Below are positions 45,891 through 57,240 of a DNA stretch of 64,000 bases, piece after piece. The position numbers and the translations under genes are program-made. The DNA is from Gonatopus flavifemur (lineage: Eukaryota > Arthropoda > Insecta > Hymenoptera > Dryinidae). The notes beneath the pieces were generated by a model, which did not search any database, was not told where the DNA came from, and saw only the letters and a list, made by a program, of their open reading frames with translations. Positions within the stretch are counted from its first letter, which is position 1. The number at the start of each line of letters is the position of its first letter. Where the stretch lies: positions 806,001 to 870,000 of the forward strand of contig JAFFJZ010000044.1 in the NCBI GenBank assembly GCA_018340375.1. The letters run 5' to 3'.

Positions 45891-47165
45891 GATCTTTAAA
45901 GGATCGTGACATGGAGATTTTGTATCGAATATCAGCTGGAAATCTAGATGAATTGATAGCTCCAATCACAGATAGAATTATAATTGATAATGCGTATGCG
46001 ATTGCATTTTATAAATCCCATGAGTTCGTTTTTGCTAAGTACATTTGTAATGACCTTTCTCTTCAGGGAAATTTGCTGTAAAAATATTTTCACAAGGGAA
46101 CTCTAATACTTTTTGTCCGATTGACTTGATTCAAAATGGATTTTGTAGAGAAAACATGTTTTCATCACTTGACATAGCTGTTTTTTATCTTTTACTTTTT
46201 TTCACCAAACGATTTTCTATTGAAAATTGCGTGAAAACGAATTGGCAATTTATTATCAGATCAATATTTTTGAAACCCTCTACGTCAAAACATACCCTCT
46301 CACATATCCGTAGTAGAAACGCTCAGGCATTTACGAGTTTTATAACGCCTGAACTAGCCAAGTACTAGATACTTACGTGTGCCTCACCAAATACTTGTAA
46401 GTGTTACGAGTGCTTATCAACACTGTAAAAAGGATGGCTTAAATTGGCTGCGTTTTAATTCTAAAACTGACTGAAATTCAGCGTTTTCCATTGTGTCGGC
46501 GATTGTTTCTTGGTCTCACTTCACGCGCAAAATAGGCTGGTTTTGGCGGCATCTTGAATTCGGTCATGACAAAATCTAAATTCAAGACTTCCTTTGTACA
46601 GTGAAGTTTCTAGTGAGACACTCGATAGTATCTAGTCTTTCGCTAGTTCAAGCGTATTTTGAAAATTTTTGTTTCATTGCTGGCTTGCAGAAATTCAGTT
46701 TTGTTGGAAAGCTGTCAACCAGAAAAAAAAAATCATGCAAAAACTGCTGATATTTTGAAAAAGTAAGCCTGAAATCGAGTTTCAAGAAAATCTGTTGGTT
46801 TTTGTTCTGCGTAATGTATATTTGAATGTGCGCCACAATTGTGAATTCAAGGGGATATCAGAGTTCCCATCAGAGCAGTGTTCTTGACCCAAAATACTTG
46901 GAACTGAAGCCATGAAAAAATCAGAAACTTTCAGAAATGATTTTCAGGGAATCAGATTTTTTTCAAAAATTCTTTCTTGAAATCTAAAATTTCAGCTCAG
47001 TACAGAACTAGATCAGTTCTGAAAAATCATCCCTGAAAATTTCAGATTTTTTCATGGTTCCAATTTCGAGTATTTTGGTGCAAGAAAACTTACTCCGATG
47101 CTAACTCTGGTATCCCTTTGATGTTATAGTTTCTTCGCTACTACCAATAAATTTATATGAGTATA
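45891..47165. other. Intergenic; one family A MITE at 46849-47119
   Basis: No gene is seen. The MITE has ends aaggggatatcagagttccc and ctaactctggtatccctt and a central palindrome near 46960. Confidence 0.55.
46849..47119. mobile_element. Palindromic MITE, family A, further copy
   Basis: The ends pair as inverted repeats. Inside, gaaccatgaaaaaatctgaa-like tracts pair with ttcagaaatgattttcaggg-like tracts. Confidence 0.75.
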
Positions 47166-47399
47166 CTAACGATTAATTCTTGAAGTATATAGTTTACTTT
47201 GTACTGCATCATATGTACGTGTGGGAATGGCCTCATATCCTTGTTTTCCAGTTCGAGTCATGTTGATCAAATTTTCTCTCCCAACAATACATTTCATCAA
47301 ACTTTTCGCCATTTCTTTTGAACTTTTTTCATATTTTTTGCGGATCAATTTTGATTGGAGATAATCTATCCATACGTCAGTGCCATTTATTATTTCAAC
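47166..47399 (-). CDS. BEN domain exon (last)
   Basis: The acceptor ccatggaattag is followed by 77 codons and TAG. Family match by RENLINMTRTGKQG and the aromatic YDAVQS tail. Confidence 0.6.
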   Translation of the reverse strand, partial: VEIINGTDVWIDYLQSKLIRKKYEKSSKEMAKSLMKCIVGRENLINMTRTGKQGYEAIPTRTYDAVQSKLYTSRINR

Positions 47400-50288
47400 C
47401 TAATTCCATGGGAATATTCATCAAAAATTCGTTCTATTGATTGTATAGACAATCATGTACAGTTGTGATTAAATTTTAACAGTTCGTTAGTAAATTAAAA
47501 GTCTATGTGGGAAATTAATTAATTAATTTATCAGAGAGAACCAATAGTTAGTAGAATCTAATAGTCGATGGGAAGTGTTTTTTAGAATTCACGTCCAATA
47601 AAAAAAAATCATGCCCAGGAAGGATCAATGAATGATTAATCAACGGAAGTACAGTTTTAGGCCAAAACTTGAGCTCAATACCTGACGTAGTGGACATTGT
47701 TCTGCCTACACAACTGGACTCTTCTGGAACAGCTGCGGACTTTAACTTTTTCAAACAAAATCATGTGAATTGGCAGTCAGAATGAGGACTGAGTTTAGAG
47801 CTGCACTTATAGAGAAATGTTATTAGGATATTCTCAAAAGTCCGGAAAGTGAAGACAATTTAGCATGATGGACTTTCATCTGGACGTGAAATGGGATCTT
47901 CACGGTACTTCCCAAGATTTTTGTATTGCTATAGGGAACTTGACAGTTGAAGTAGTCAGACAGGCTTGACTTACATGTGGACGTCCAGTGGAACTTTCAG
48001 AAGAGTTTACGAGATTCTTCTTGATTGCTGGAGGACTTAGAACAGGCAGTCAGACATGCGAGACTCTTATTTGGACCTTCAGCAGGACATTAACAAAACT
48101 TAAGACTTAGGACTCCACAGAACTTTCATCTGGAACTTCAGCGGGGCCTTTACGGAACTCTTCAAGAGTTCTTTGGGTTTATAAAAATTTGAAAAAGCAG
48201 AGCAATTTCTCATGTTAGACTAGTCAGGACTGCAAACAGCATTATTCTCACAGTAATTTTCATTATGTCTGGGTATTTCTAGAAACCTCAGAAGTGGGTA
48301 TTTTCTGTGGGCATTGGACTTTCGCTGGATTTTCACAAGGGTCCTCAAAATTTCAGTATATTCTCAAAAATCTCGAAATTCGAAGCGATTTCGCATGGTT
48401 TTTCTGGGTGTCCAGATGAAAGTTCAGCATATCCGACTGCCTTGGTCATTCAGACCAGTGGAAATAAAGAAAAATTTTCGAAACTTTTGTAGGACTTCCG
48501 TTAGAGTTCCAGAAGGAATTCTAGCATTCAGAATGGTTCAGAGTTCTGGAAATAGACTCAGATCTTGAATAGTCCTGGGAGAGTCCCGCTGGAAGCTCTG
48601 ATGAAAGGCCAACACGGATAAATGCCTTGGACTTTTCAAATTCTTCAAAGTACACTGTAATGTTGCAGAATCCAGCCAAAGTCCGGTTGTCCCGCATACC
48701 TCAAAACCTCAAAACATGTATAATAGAGCCTCAAAAATTCAGTTCAATCCATTGAATAGTTTTTAAGAAAAAAATTTCAAACTAAACTTTCAGTTTTCAG
48801 TGCGCGTGCGTAGTATAACCCCTTAATATTTCAGACACCTAGACTACTATTTAAGCTCGCTAAAATTCAGCTGGGATAACTAGATTTTAGTTATCTAGGT
48901 GCTTTTCTTTCAGTGAGTTTTGTTTTGATATTGATAAGTTGAATTTTTGTTGTTTCAAGAACTTTTTACATCATATTATACTTACTTTTTCATCTTGAAT
49001 TTCTGATAATGAGGAATTCTCACGTTTTTGCTTCATGTCTGACACTCTCTTATGAGATCCTTCTTGTAAAAAAATGATGTATTTTAATGGAAATAGGAAT
49101 TCGTTGATGTTGATATCTCTCTTCTGTTGACTCCGGAATTCAAGGACGATTCAGGTATATAATGATCGTTGCTATGCATAAACAACGCTATCCGAAACTT
49201 CAGATATGCCGAAGAATTTCATTAACTTTAAAAGGATTTTTTTGACATATATTCTATAAATATCGCGCAGTACATTCAAAAAAATATCTTAACGTTTAAT
49301 CTGAAAATCTTACTTTCGGTGGCAATGAGGATCTTGTTCGTAAATTTTCTGCAGATGTTGCATGACATTCGCGAAGAACTCCAAATTCTTTTTGGTCACC
49401 GACATATTCGCACAAATATCACAAACGGATATCGAGTGTTGAGAAAATATTCCATGTTCTGTGAGTTGTGTTTCAACTGATTCAGTCTCTGGTAAATTTT
49501 GATTGTCTAGTCCTGAGGTTGGTGTCTTTGTTCCGGTGTCGGTTTGGGATGATGTGGGTGGTTCTGTAATTTCTGTTCCAGCTGATTCAGTCTGTGGTAA
49601 CTTTCGACTGTCCGAATCTGAAATCAGTGTTCTTGTTCCGGTGTCGGTGTGGTGTTGGGATGATGTGGATGCTTGTGGAGAAATTTTATCAAAAATATTT
49701 CCTGCATTCATAATCTCTCGATTCAGAATTTTATCCACGACTTCTCTTTTTTGGGCAATATTTTTTTTTTCGGCTTTTCGATGACCCGATGATACAACCT
49801 TCAGTAGATACTTCCAGTGAATCTAAGTAACCTTTATCTTCTGATGATGGGAATATGGTGGGTTAATTGAATATAAGATTATTAAGGATGAATTAGGTAC
49901 ATAGGTTTTTGAAATGATACATCGTTGATGGCCAGTGATTTAAAATATGATCCATGGCCCAATAAAACTATTTAAGATAAATTCGAATTACTTTGATCCG
50001 AATGTTTTCATGAAGATTGAGAAAGATATTTTTTTATTCATCTCCATTTATATATAGTTTCAATCTATGTTATAATGTATACATCAATGGATTTCAATTC
50101 TGCCTACAGTATCTACAGTAAAATAATAACTTTCAAGTACATGACTCACCACTTCTCTTTATCACTTGAATTGGATAATATATACTTTTCCATTTCATTT
50201 GAAACGAATTTTCATTCTCCTGTATATCTTCACAATTCACAACACTACTACTTCTTGGTTCTTGCAACCATAAAATCAATGCCCACAT
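47166..50288 (-). CDS. BEN-domain protein gene, multi-exon (possibly degenerate)
   Basis: On the - strand exon 1 is 50288-50150 (MWALILWLQEPRSSSVVNCE ... IYYPIQVIKRSG; donor gtgagt). Exon 2 is 49822-49314 (acceptor ttacttag; Ser/Thr-rich repeats TSSQ.DTGT, then SVCDICANMSVTKKNLEFFA; donor gtaaga). One exon ends at 48986 (MKQKRENSSLSEIQDEK; donor gtaagt). The last is 47399-47166, VEIINGTDVWIDYLQSKLIR then AKSLMKCIVGRENLINMTRT and YEAIPTRTYDAVQS, which matches the BEN DNA/protein-binding domain. The exon 48986-to-47399 join is in phase. Exon 2 needs one base removed from an A10 run at about 49771-49780 to stay in frame, and the exon 2-to-3 phase does not fit. So either a sequence error, a missed exon or decay is present. 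BEN proteins are chromatin-linked transcription factors. Confidence 0.55.
47400..48985. other. Intron with degenerate repeat of 'ggactttcatctggacttca' type
   Basis: From about 47820 to 48640 short phrases (ggactttcatctggaac, ttcagcgggac, cttcaagagtt) recur with drift. The ORFs are not conserved. Confidence 0.45.
48986..49062 (-). CDS. BEN gene exon (middle)
   Basis: After acceptor ttttacaag on the - strand the frame reads GSHKRVSDMKQKRENSSLSE and IQDEK to a strong donor gtaagt. It joins in phase with the BEN exon. Confidence 0.45.
49084..49171 (-). CDS. Possible alternative terminal exon of the BEN gene
   Basis: The acceptor tatgcatag and the frame NDHYIPESSLNSGVNRREIS to TAA fit the phase left by exon 2 (49314). 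It would give a short isoform without the BEN domain. Confidence 0.3.
49314..49822 (-). CDS. BEN gene exon 2
   Basis: Open over 49314-49738 in one frame. A one-base slip in the A10 tract joins it to the upstream part EVSTEGCIIGSSKSRKKK. It contains two diverged copies of a 33-residue Ser/Thr/Glu-rich unit (TDTGT.T..SD..LP.TES). Confidence 0.5.
50150..50288 (-). CDS. BEN gene exon 1
   Basis: The first ATG (50288) gives MWALILWLQEPRSSSVVNCE, then SFQMKWKSIYYPIQVIKRSG, with donor gtgagt in phase 1. The pattern 'aromatic-W ... VV...I ... V/MKWK..YYP/AKV' is known to me from insect BEN-linked proteins. Confidence 0.5.
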
Positions 50289-51377
50289 TCTTATCAAATG
50301 GGTTATCTTTCTCAATGATCTGAACGACCTGACAGCTCATAACCCATTCAGTTGGAGTTCAAAAACAAACAATAAATAAAGTGAATTTCCATCAAATGAA
50401 TACTATTGCGATTACCTTCATTCTCAAATGCAATCAGTTTAAATAACAAATGAACGGCAGGATCTAGATCTAGCCATCTTCATTCATTTCATTGTTCATG
50501 GTCAAGTTTCCGTACAGGGGAAAGAATTTATCAATTCAAAATACAGAGGATGTGCTACACCATGAAAATGCATTGAAGGAAAAGTAATTTATGCTACGAA
50601 CCACTTGTAATAGAAGTTTTTTCTCGCTCTTTGGAGGTTTGTTCATAATTTTTGGGGGTGTGTTACATGATTTAATTGTTTTTAATTGAACTTTTATCAC
50701 AATTTGCTCTCGCATTGACAGTAGTGATGATTTCCAATTTCAGAGTACGCGCATTATCCAAGCTTCTAAAGTAGTAGAGGAGTTTGTGAACTGTTCGAAA
50801 ATTTGTTTTGAATTGCATTTTGGAATCATCTTTTTTCGAACTATTTAAGAACTCTTTCGGAATAGATTGGCTTTTAGAATGATGAAATAAAAATTTTTCA
50901 GGATTCATAAGGTATGTCATAATAACGTTGAACCTGCATTCTATGCACGTTTAATACCCCCATTGATTTCTCCATAAAAATTCGTTAATTCTTGTAAAAT
51001 TGTCTCTGATAGGTAAATGAATCATGGAGTCTATTTATTTCAAAAGATTCCGCAAGAAATCTATACACTGATCACGGTTGCCAAGTTAGAGGGAATTAGG
51101 CTCGTTCGTACCATAGGTACTTACATTTGACGCAACTTTGAGATTTATTGATTCCCTTAGAGAACCTCTCTCTAACTTCGCAACTCTGACAACGATTTTC
51201 GATCCATAAGAGGCCTGTCTTACTGATGAAACGACATTTTTTACGAATTCTGATATGAGATTTACACAGCGCTGGATTAAGCTTATTCTCTGTCTCTATC
51301 TCCGTCCATTCAAACGTGCAGGTTAGTAAAAGATCAAACGAGGGGCGCTGGGTTCACGAGAATTTTTCTTGACGCTT
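50289..51377. other. Intergenic, no gene recognised
   Basis: Possible promoter region for the BEN gene. No clear motif. The ORF at 50672-50920 is unsupported. Confidence 0.35.
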
Positions 51378-51624
51378 CCCAGATAGAAAAATGTCTCCAT
51401 AATGCCATCATAATGGTGACATGCACGCCAAGAAATGTTCGCATAATGGCGCCAAGGTGTTTCCGCATAAAGCATTGTTATTGGTCGCAAAACGAGATGA
51501 TGGCACCATAATTGAAACATAATGTTTACATTCTATGCATCATTGCAAGCTGAGCGGAGTTCATGATAGTATGTTTACGGCACGTTATGTTACAAAACAT
51601 TCAGAGCATGCTTTTCTATCTGGG
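51378..51624. mobile_element. 247-bp MITE (cccagatagaaaa ends)
   Basis: cccagatagaaaa at 51378 is inverted as ttttctatctggg to 51624. Internal units are 'ataatggcgcca' and 'ataatggtgacat'. Confidence 0.85.
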
Positions 51625-51725
51625 TTAGTATACTTTTATTCATCGAATCACAGCCATCTTGTGTCTCTGTCTCTTTCTCATGCATTTCGACGTGCACGTT
51701 AGTAAAGGATCGGATGTGAGCAGGT

Positions 51726-52023
51726 ACCCGGAGAAAATGATTTGACGAAAGATTACACAAAGTTGAGTGAAACGGGGACATAGTGGCATTTCGGCGAGGT
51801 TTCGAATTCGGATGACTTCGTTTTACTCGACAAAAGATGAACATTCATTCAAATGTTCCTTTACAATACTCAACTTGTGAAGATGATGAGAACTTTTGAA
51901 TAAATTTTCATCTGTAGTCGAGTGAAACGGAATCAACCGAATTTGAATCCTCGCCGTAATGCCACTATGTCCTCGTTTTAATGAACTTTGGGCAATCTTT
52001 CGTCAAAATATTTTCTGCGTGTA
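51726..52023. mobile_element. ~298-bp foldback MITE (acccggagaaaatg ends)
   Basis: The outer part atttgacgaaagatt pairs with aatctttcgtcaaaat. Inner 'gacatagtggcatttcggcg' pairs with 'cgccgtaatgccactatgtc'. Confidence 0.85.
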
Positions 52024-52026
52024 GGA

Positions 52027-52135
52027 GGTCTTTTGGCCGAATCAAGATGATTTGACAATCACTAGTCGCTTCCAGAGAACACTATAGGGAATAACTAGCG
52101 ATTGTCAAATTATGTCCATCCGGCCAAAAACCTTT
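52027..52135. mobile_element. ~109-bp MITE (ggtcttttggccg ends)
   Basis: ggtcttttggccgaatcaag pairs with ccggccaaaaacc, and inner gacaatcactagtcg pairs with tagcgattgtcaaa. Confidence 0.8.
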
Positions 52136-52446
52136 TTGGGCCAAGAGATCCCCTACCATATGAGCACAGTTCCCATTGTCGATCCTTCACTCACGTTCTA
52201 ATGGATGGGAGAAAGACAGAGATACATGCCAAAGACAGCTCTGGGTCGAATGAATATTTTGATCAATGCATAAATGATATCAAGTTTGCATAATTTTATT
52301 CCTTGTTCTTAGCTGTCAACATTGTTTCGTGTTAAATCGGCACCCCTTGGACGTAATTCCTGTTGGACTTGAGGCAGAATAGCTGACAAAACGGGTCTTC
52401 TATGAGAGAAATATCTTCTTTGGTCGAACCCCGACGTTTGAAGGTT

Positions 52447-54495
52447 ATGGATCAAGATTCAAGTACTCCCGATGAAGAACAAGATTCTCTGTCTTCCATT
52501 AGCTCAAGGTGATTGAGTGGATATTCTAATAACCAAACACGGAAAAAAATGTTTAGCTGTATCAGCTAAATTCTAGCTGGTGCAGCGAGATTTCTAGTTC
52601 CGTCAGCTAAAATCTAGCTGATACAGCTAAACATTCTTATTCGTGAACAGCACTGAAAACCCTTCGGACGTTTTGAGGAAAATAACTTCAATTCTGCGCT
52701 TCTTGATTCCCGGGGAATAGGTTTTCATGAGTTCACACGGTAAAAAAACGCTGTGACAGCGAAATCTGATTTGACTGAATCCCTTTTTTCTTGAGCAGCA
52801 CATCTTTTGCTGTGACAGCAAAGTATTGTAAATAAATGTCCTTTATACATTGAAGTAATTCACAGTTTTGCCCTTCCGGGATTTTGCACCTTCCGGTGAA
52901 TGAACTTTCTGAACTATGAGTGTCTACCCCTAGAACGCCGCATGATATCGATGAATAAAATTCCACAAAACATTTATGTGTCCGTAAAACATAAGCTGTG
53001 GAAAAAACTACGGAAAATTCCTATAAATCGATGTGAAGTAATTAACACATAAATGGGTTAGGAATTTTCCGAATTTATTGGGAAATTTAATGTGGAATGA
53101 TGGTAAAAATCCCATAAAATGTGGAATTTCCATATAATTATTGGGAAATTCCATACAAATTTATGGAAAATTTATCTCCCATCCAATGATCGGAATTTTT
53201 CTGTTGCGGCATACATGAGAATTCCGATTATTTTTTACAGTGTACATGCGACGTTCTTGAAATGTCGCAGGATTTTATTTGGACATTCTCTGTGTGAGCA
53301 AGTACGTATTTTGAAAAACCTCCCAATTCTGTCTGAAAATAAGGATAAAGGGGTATCAAAAACCTTCTCTTGCCTTGCGTGGTTTTGCATGCGATATCAA
53401 AGACGTGTGATAAAGGCCTTATGCATAGGCTCTGGCTTCATATTCAGAAATCGTCTATAAATGAGGGAAACATTTGATTACTTGCCTCTTTGTCACTCTC
53501 AGTTACTCTGTAGCTGATGGGAAAGAAAGAAACAAACATGCGCTGAGAGAAATATAGAGTTGAATTTAGTATGTAATCTTACACTCAAAAAAATATCGTG
53601 TAATGATAAGACGAGGTTGCATAATCATAAGAGGGATTCCGTTTCGAAATATTTTGAAACAGAAACCCGTTTCACCACAAGACGGGAGTCGTCTTAAACT
53701 ATTCCATTTCATGAACAAACGATTTCTTTTGGTAGTAAAAGGAATCCTTTTGATGAGAAAACGGGCTGCTTTTCAGTAATAAGACGGTAATGAAACGTTC
53801 TTGGAAGCAAATCTGAGAGAGAGAGCAAGAGAAACACCTTCTTGTCGTGAAATGTTTGAGTCCCCCGACAAGACGAGATTGATTTCAAGAGTAGACAATT
53901 TCCGTCTGTTCATGAAACTGTGCGAGTATTATATTGAAACGGCTCATTCTAACGACGAAACGACTCCGTTTCATCAGTGAAACGGAGTGTGTTTGAAACG
54001 GCTGCCGTCTTATGATAAGATCATTTTTCTGGGTGTAGGAATGGAGGAACATACTGACTTCTGATGAAATTCACTATAATCGGTTGAAATTTACTGTGAA
54101 ATGACCATCCCTTATCAAATTCGCAATGTTTGACAATAAATTTCATTAGAAGTCGGTACGTTCCTCCATTCCTAAGGTCACATAGGAAATTCAACTCCAA
54201 ATTCCTCTCAATGTGGAATTATCTTACATAATGTATGGGAGAGCCTTTATTTCACACTCCATTTATAGTTCATTACCCTAATTTTCAATCAAAGGCCAAT
54301 CGTTGCATGGGGCCAGCAATCGTGTGGTTCACTGTATATAATTTTTCGTATGCTTCATAAATCATGAATGGATCTTAAGAAACGTATTATGTTCTTCATT
54401 CCAGTGATAATGCAACAATGGACAATGATAATCCGATTGAACGCACACCATCGAACACGGATGTGGATGACAGCGAGAACGACGCTGCTAGTTAG
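52447..54495 (+). CDS. Possible two-exon acidic Ser-rich mini-gene (50 aa)
   Basis: Exon 52447-52508 (ATG; MDQDSSTPDEEQDSLSSISS; donor gtgatt) and exon 54405-54495 (acceptor ttcattccag; DNATMDNDNPIERTPSNTDV ... AAS, TAG) join in phase 2 to an open frame. It is acidic, Ser/Asp-rich and without a known domain. It could be the first and last coding exons of a longer gene with alternative exons between. Composition is like the 35-37 kb exon cassettes. Confidence 0.35.
52538..52645. mobile_element. CACGGA-family short MITE with 'agctgtatcagctaaa' units
   Basis: The ends cacggaaaaaaatgtttagc and gctaaacattcttattcgtg pair. 52738-52830 continues with a related 'gctgtgacagcgaaa' tract. Confidence 0.75.
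52970..53245. repeat. Dispersed repeat shared with 10540-10700
   Basis: The tract 'tgatcggaatttytctgttgcygcatacat' with flanking 'ggaaattaattttct/ggaaaatttatctcc' occurs at 10620-10690 and 53165-53240. A short-repeat family without coding capacity. Confidence 0.55.
53581..54038. mobile_element. ~458-bp MITE (acactcaaaaaaat ends) rich in cgtttcat/atgaaacg
   Basis: acactcaaaaaaatatcgtg and gatcatttttctgggtgt are the ends. The interior has many 'gtttcaccacaagacg', 'gtcttatgataag' and 'tgaaacgg' steps. Confidence 0.7.
54039..54174. mobile_element. 136-bp MITE (aggaatggaggaac ends)
   Basis: aggaatggaggaacatactg is inverted as cggtacgttcctccattcct. Inner 'acttctgatgaaatt' pairs with 'aatttcattagaagt'. 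It abuts the previous MITE directly. Confidence 0.85.
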
Positions 54496-54860
54496 TTTTC
54501 CACTTTTATACTGAATACCTACATATTTTTTTTTAATTCACTACCCGTGCAAAAACGGAAGAATGGAAACAGCCTAGATAAAAATCTTCCTAGAGTTTGA
54601 CAGTACGTGCATAGAAATTTTGGAATGGCATTGATTACAGTCTCGCGGCAGTGTTAGAAATGGCATTAGCTTTAAGACGCTGCAATACTATCAGCTACAA
54701 ATGCCCGGATGGACAAGATTCCCAAATTTGCATGTTGACTGGAGACCCGAGTGGGAACCTGACCCGTCATCAAGGTACCGAGCGGAAACCCGGAGAGTTA
54801 CAATTTGGTGCATTAAGAAATTTGCAGCGGGACTTTGCTAGACATCCTGCACTGAGAAAA

Positions 54861-55160
54861 ATTTTCAGTTGTCACAATCAAAAATCCACTATATTTTTTA
54901 GTGAAATACGACATCAATTATATTTTGTTAGTTGTAGTAACTAAAAAAAATATTTTCACATACACTCTAAGAAATGATGAAGCTAACTAAATCTTTCACT
55001 AAATCCATGTAGTTGCCACAACTATATGAATTTCATCAACATGTTTTAGTTGTAGCAACTTTATTAATAATGTCTCTCACGAGAAAACATAGTTGCAACA
55101 ACTACAGTAGAACAACTAAAAATTTTTCAGTTGTACCAACTAATCAGGTTTTTCAGTGTG
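54861..55160. mobile_element. ~300-bp MITE with 'agttgtagcaact' units
   Basis: cactgagaaaaattttcagt near 54861 pairs with tttttcagtgtg near 55160. The interior repeats 'tagttgtagcaact' in both orientations. Confidence 0.65.
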
Positions 55161-55400
55161 TATCCTGACAGCACCCGGAGGTTTTCAAAACGTTCTAAGA
55201 ACGTCCGAATGTTTCGAAAACATCCACAGAACGTTTTGAAAACGTCCAAAAAACTTTTTGCTGTTAGGGAATCCCAAGAGAACACAAATCTCCAAGAACG
55301 CCCAATAGACGTACTAGACGTCCAAGGAGGTTCAAGTACGTCTGTTGGACGTATTTGGAGGTTTGCGTTCTCTTGGGGAACCAAACCAAAATCCTACCAC
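55161..55400. mobile_element. ACGTTC-family MITE, diverged copy
   Basis: It starts tatcctgacagcacccggag. An inner palindrome 55264-55380 (gggaatcccaagagaac / gttctcttggggaacc) is present. Confidence 0.55.
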
Positions 55401-55439
55401 GATTGTTATAAGATTGACTCCGCGATAAAAATGATCTGA

Positions 55440-57075
55440 ACAAAGACATCAAATAAGAGCCCGTAAAACGACTTGATTGCACGCTGGACGTTTGCTTGAC
55501 AATGAGTCGCTCGCAATCATTCGCACAGCTAGGGCAATTGACCAAAGGTTAGGTTCGGATTAATTGTTGAGAAATCAAAGGCAACATAGCATTAATGCCT
55601 GCCCCTGTACCTTGAACTAAATTCCGCGTTAAGAATCCTGGTGAAGAAGGATTATATATGGGATATATATAATTTTTGAAGTTGATATATATAATCTTGG
55701 AATTTATACATTAACATATATAATTACATATGGAGCCATGTATAAAAACTTGAATCATTATATGTAACGAAGGATTTTATATATAACGAAAAATGTTTAA
55801 TATATATGACTTTTCGAATTCCATATATACTGACATATAACTTTATATGATCATATATAAATTCCAAGATTACATATATAAATTTCAAAACTTATATATA
55901 AACCATAAATAGTACTTTTTTACTAGGGAATGATCGAGAAAATTACATCCAACAAAAACCCGTGAAACAGCTTGACTGCGAGCGGGACTATGTCTTGATA
56001 ACAGGTTGCCCGGAATCAATATGCAAATCGATCCGACACCAATTGACCGCCAAATGCACTCTCACTGGACTTTCCATACCAGTTCATTGAAGAATCATGC
56101 GAAATTGAACGCAGCATGACTAGGGTCTGTACTCCTCGCTTGACTTCACATACGTCATAATTAAAGAGCAGGTACAGTATGGGGTCGTTAGAGCTTGATA
56201 TCATGCTGTACCTCTGTTTGACCTGAAGTCTGTGAAAATCAATCGAAAAATTCATGGAAATTTCCTGACATAGATTGTTAAAAATACTCCCGGTTGACTT
56301 TGTTCCCGTCGCCTGTTATGAAAATGGAGGAGAGAATAGCATAACCTGACCGTTTGCTATATCTTGAGCCCGTGAAACAGCTTGATTGCACGCTGGACTC
56401 TCGTTTGACAACATATCGCTGGCAATCATTATAAGAATCACTCGTAAATGCACGACAATTGACCAGGAACTGCACTCGCGCTTGACGTCCAAGGTCAATG
56501 TTCTACAGAATCATACGAAATTCAACGCAGCATGATCTCGATCTGTACTCTTTGCCTGACTTCACTCACGTCATAATTCAACAGCAGGTACAGTATGGAT
56601 GGTTGGAGCTTGACCTCATACTGTACCTCTGTTTGACTTGAAGTCTGTGAAAATCACTCGCAACTCCATGTATAGTTCGCGGACATTGATCGTCGAATAT
56701 ACTGTCGCTTGACTCCTGTTTTTGAATCTCTTATTGATCAAATTATGGAGAAAACAGCAATACTTGACCGTCTGCTGTATATTCGACTGGACACCTGTTA
56801 AAAAAACGAAATCCGAACAAAGAGTTGCAACAATAGCCCACTCAACAGCTTGATTGAACGCTGGACATTCGCTTGATAACAGTCCGCTCGCAATCATTTA
56901 TGAAAATCAATCTGACACAGGCGGCAATCGACCGTCAAATCCACTCCCGCTCGACTCTGCGTACCAAGTTCGAATTCTTTGGAATCACGTAGAATTGAAC
57001 GCAGCATGACCTTGATCTGTACTTTTCGCTTGACTTCATTCACATACGTCATAATCAAACAGCAGGGACAGTATG
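55440..57075. repeat. GTCAAGC/GCTTGAC repeat field, inverse orientation
   Basis: Blocks such as 'ggttggagcttgacctcata' (56599) and 'gcttgattgcacgctggac' (three times) are reverse complements of those in 28310-30150. The field ends at about 57080, at the start of the capsid-like palindrome. An AT-rich insert lies at 55640-55930. Confidence 0.8.
55640..55930. mobile_element. AT-rich MITE of tatata/atatataa steps
   Basis: tcctggtgaagaaggattat ... tttttactaggga, with an interior of 'ttggaatttatac', 'gaccatatataaattccaag' and the like that folds back on itself. It interrupts the GCTTGAC repeat field. Confidence 0.6.
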
Positions 57076-57087
57076 GGTCGTTGGAGG

Positions 57088-57240
57088 TGAGGGGGCCAGA
57101 GCAACCAAACCAAACCAGAACCAAACCACCTCTCGTTCTCGGATTCTGCTCCGCCGTGCCTGCTCACTGAATGACAACTATCTTCTTCTGTGTTGCAGGT
57201 AGGTGTCCCCCGGCCCTGAACATACACCGTCGATATTTGG
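57088..57240. repeat. ~150-bp direct repeat flanking the capsid-like gene, left copy
   Basis: From gagggggccagagcaacc to ctgaacatacaccgtcgata. It recurs at 58135-58305 (direct) and 58325-58490 (inverted). Confidence 0.85.

Noticed and set aside
57140..57240. Possible intron border (ctgtgttgcag/gtaggtgt) as part of a real host gene
   Set aside because: The same tract occurs three times as a repeat. It says more about the repeat than about a gene.
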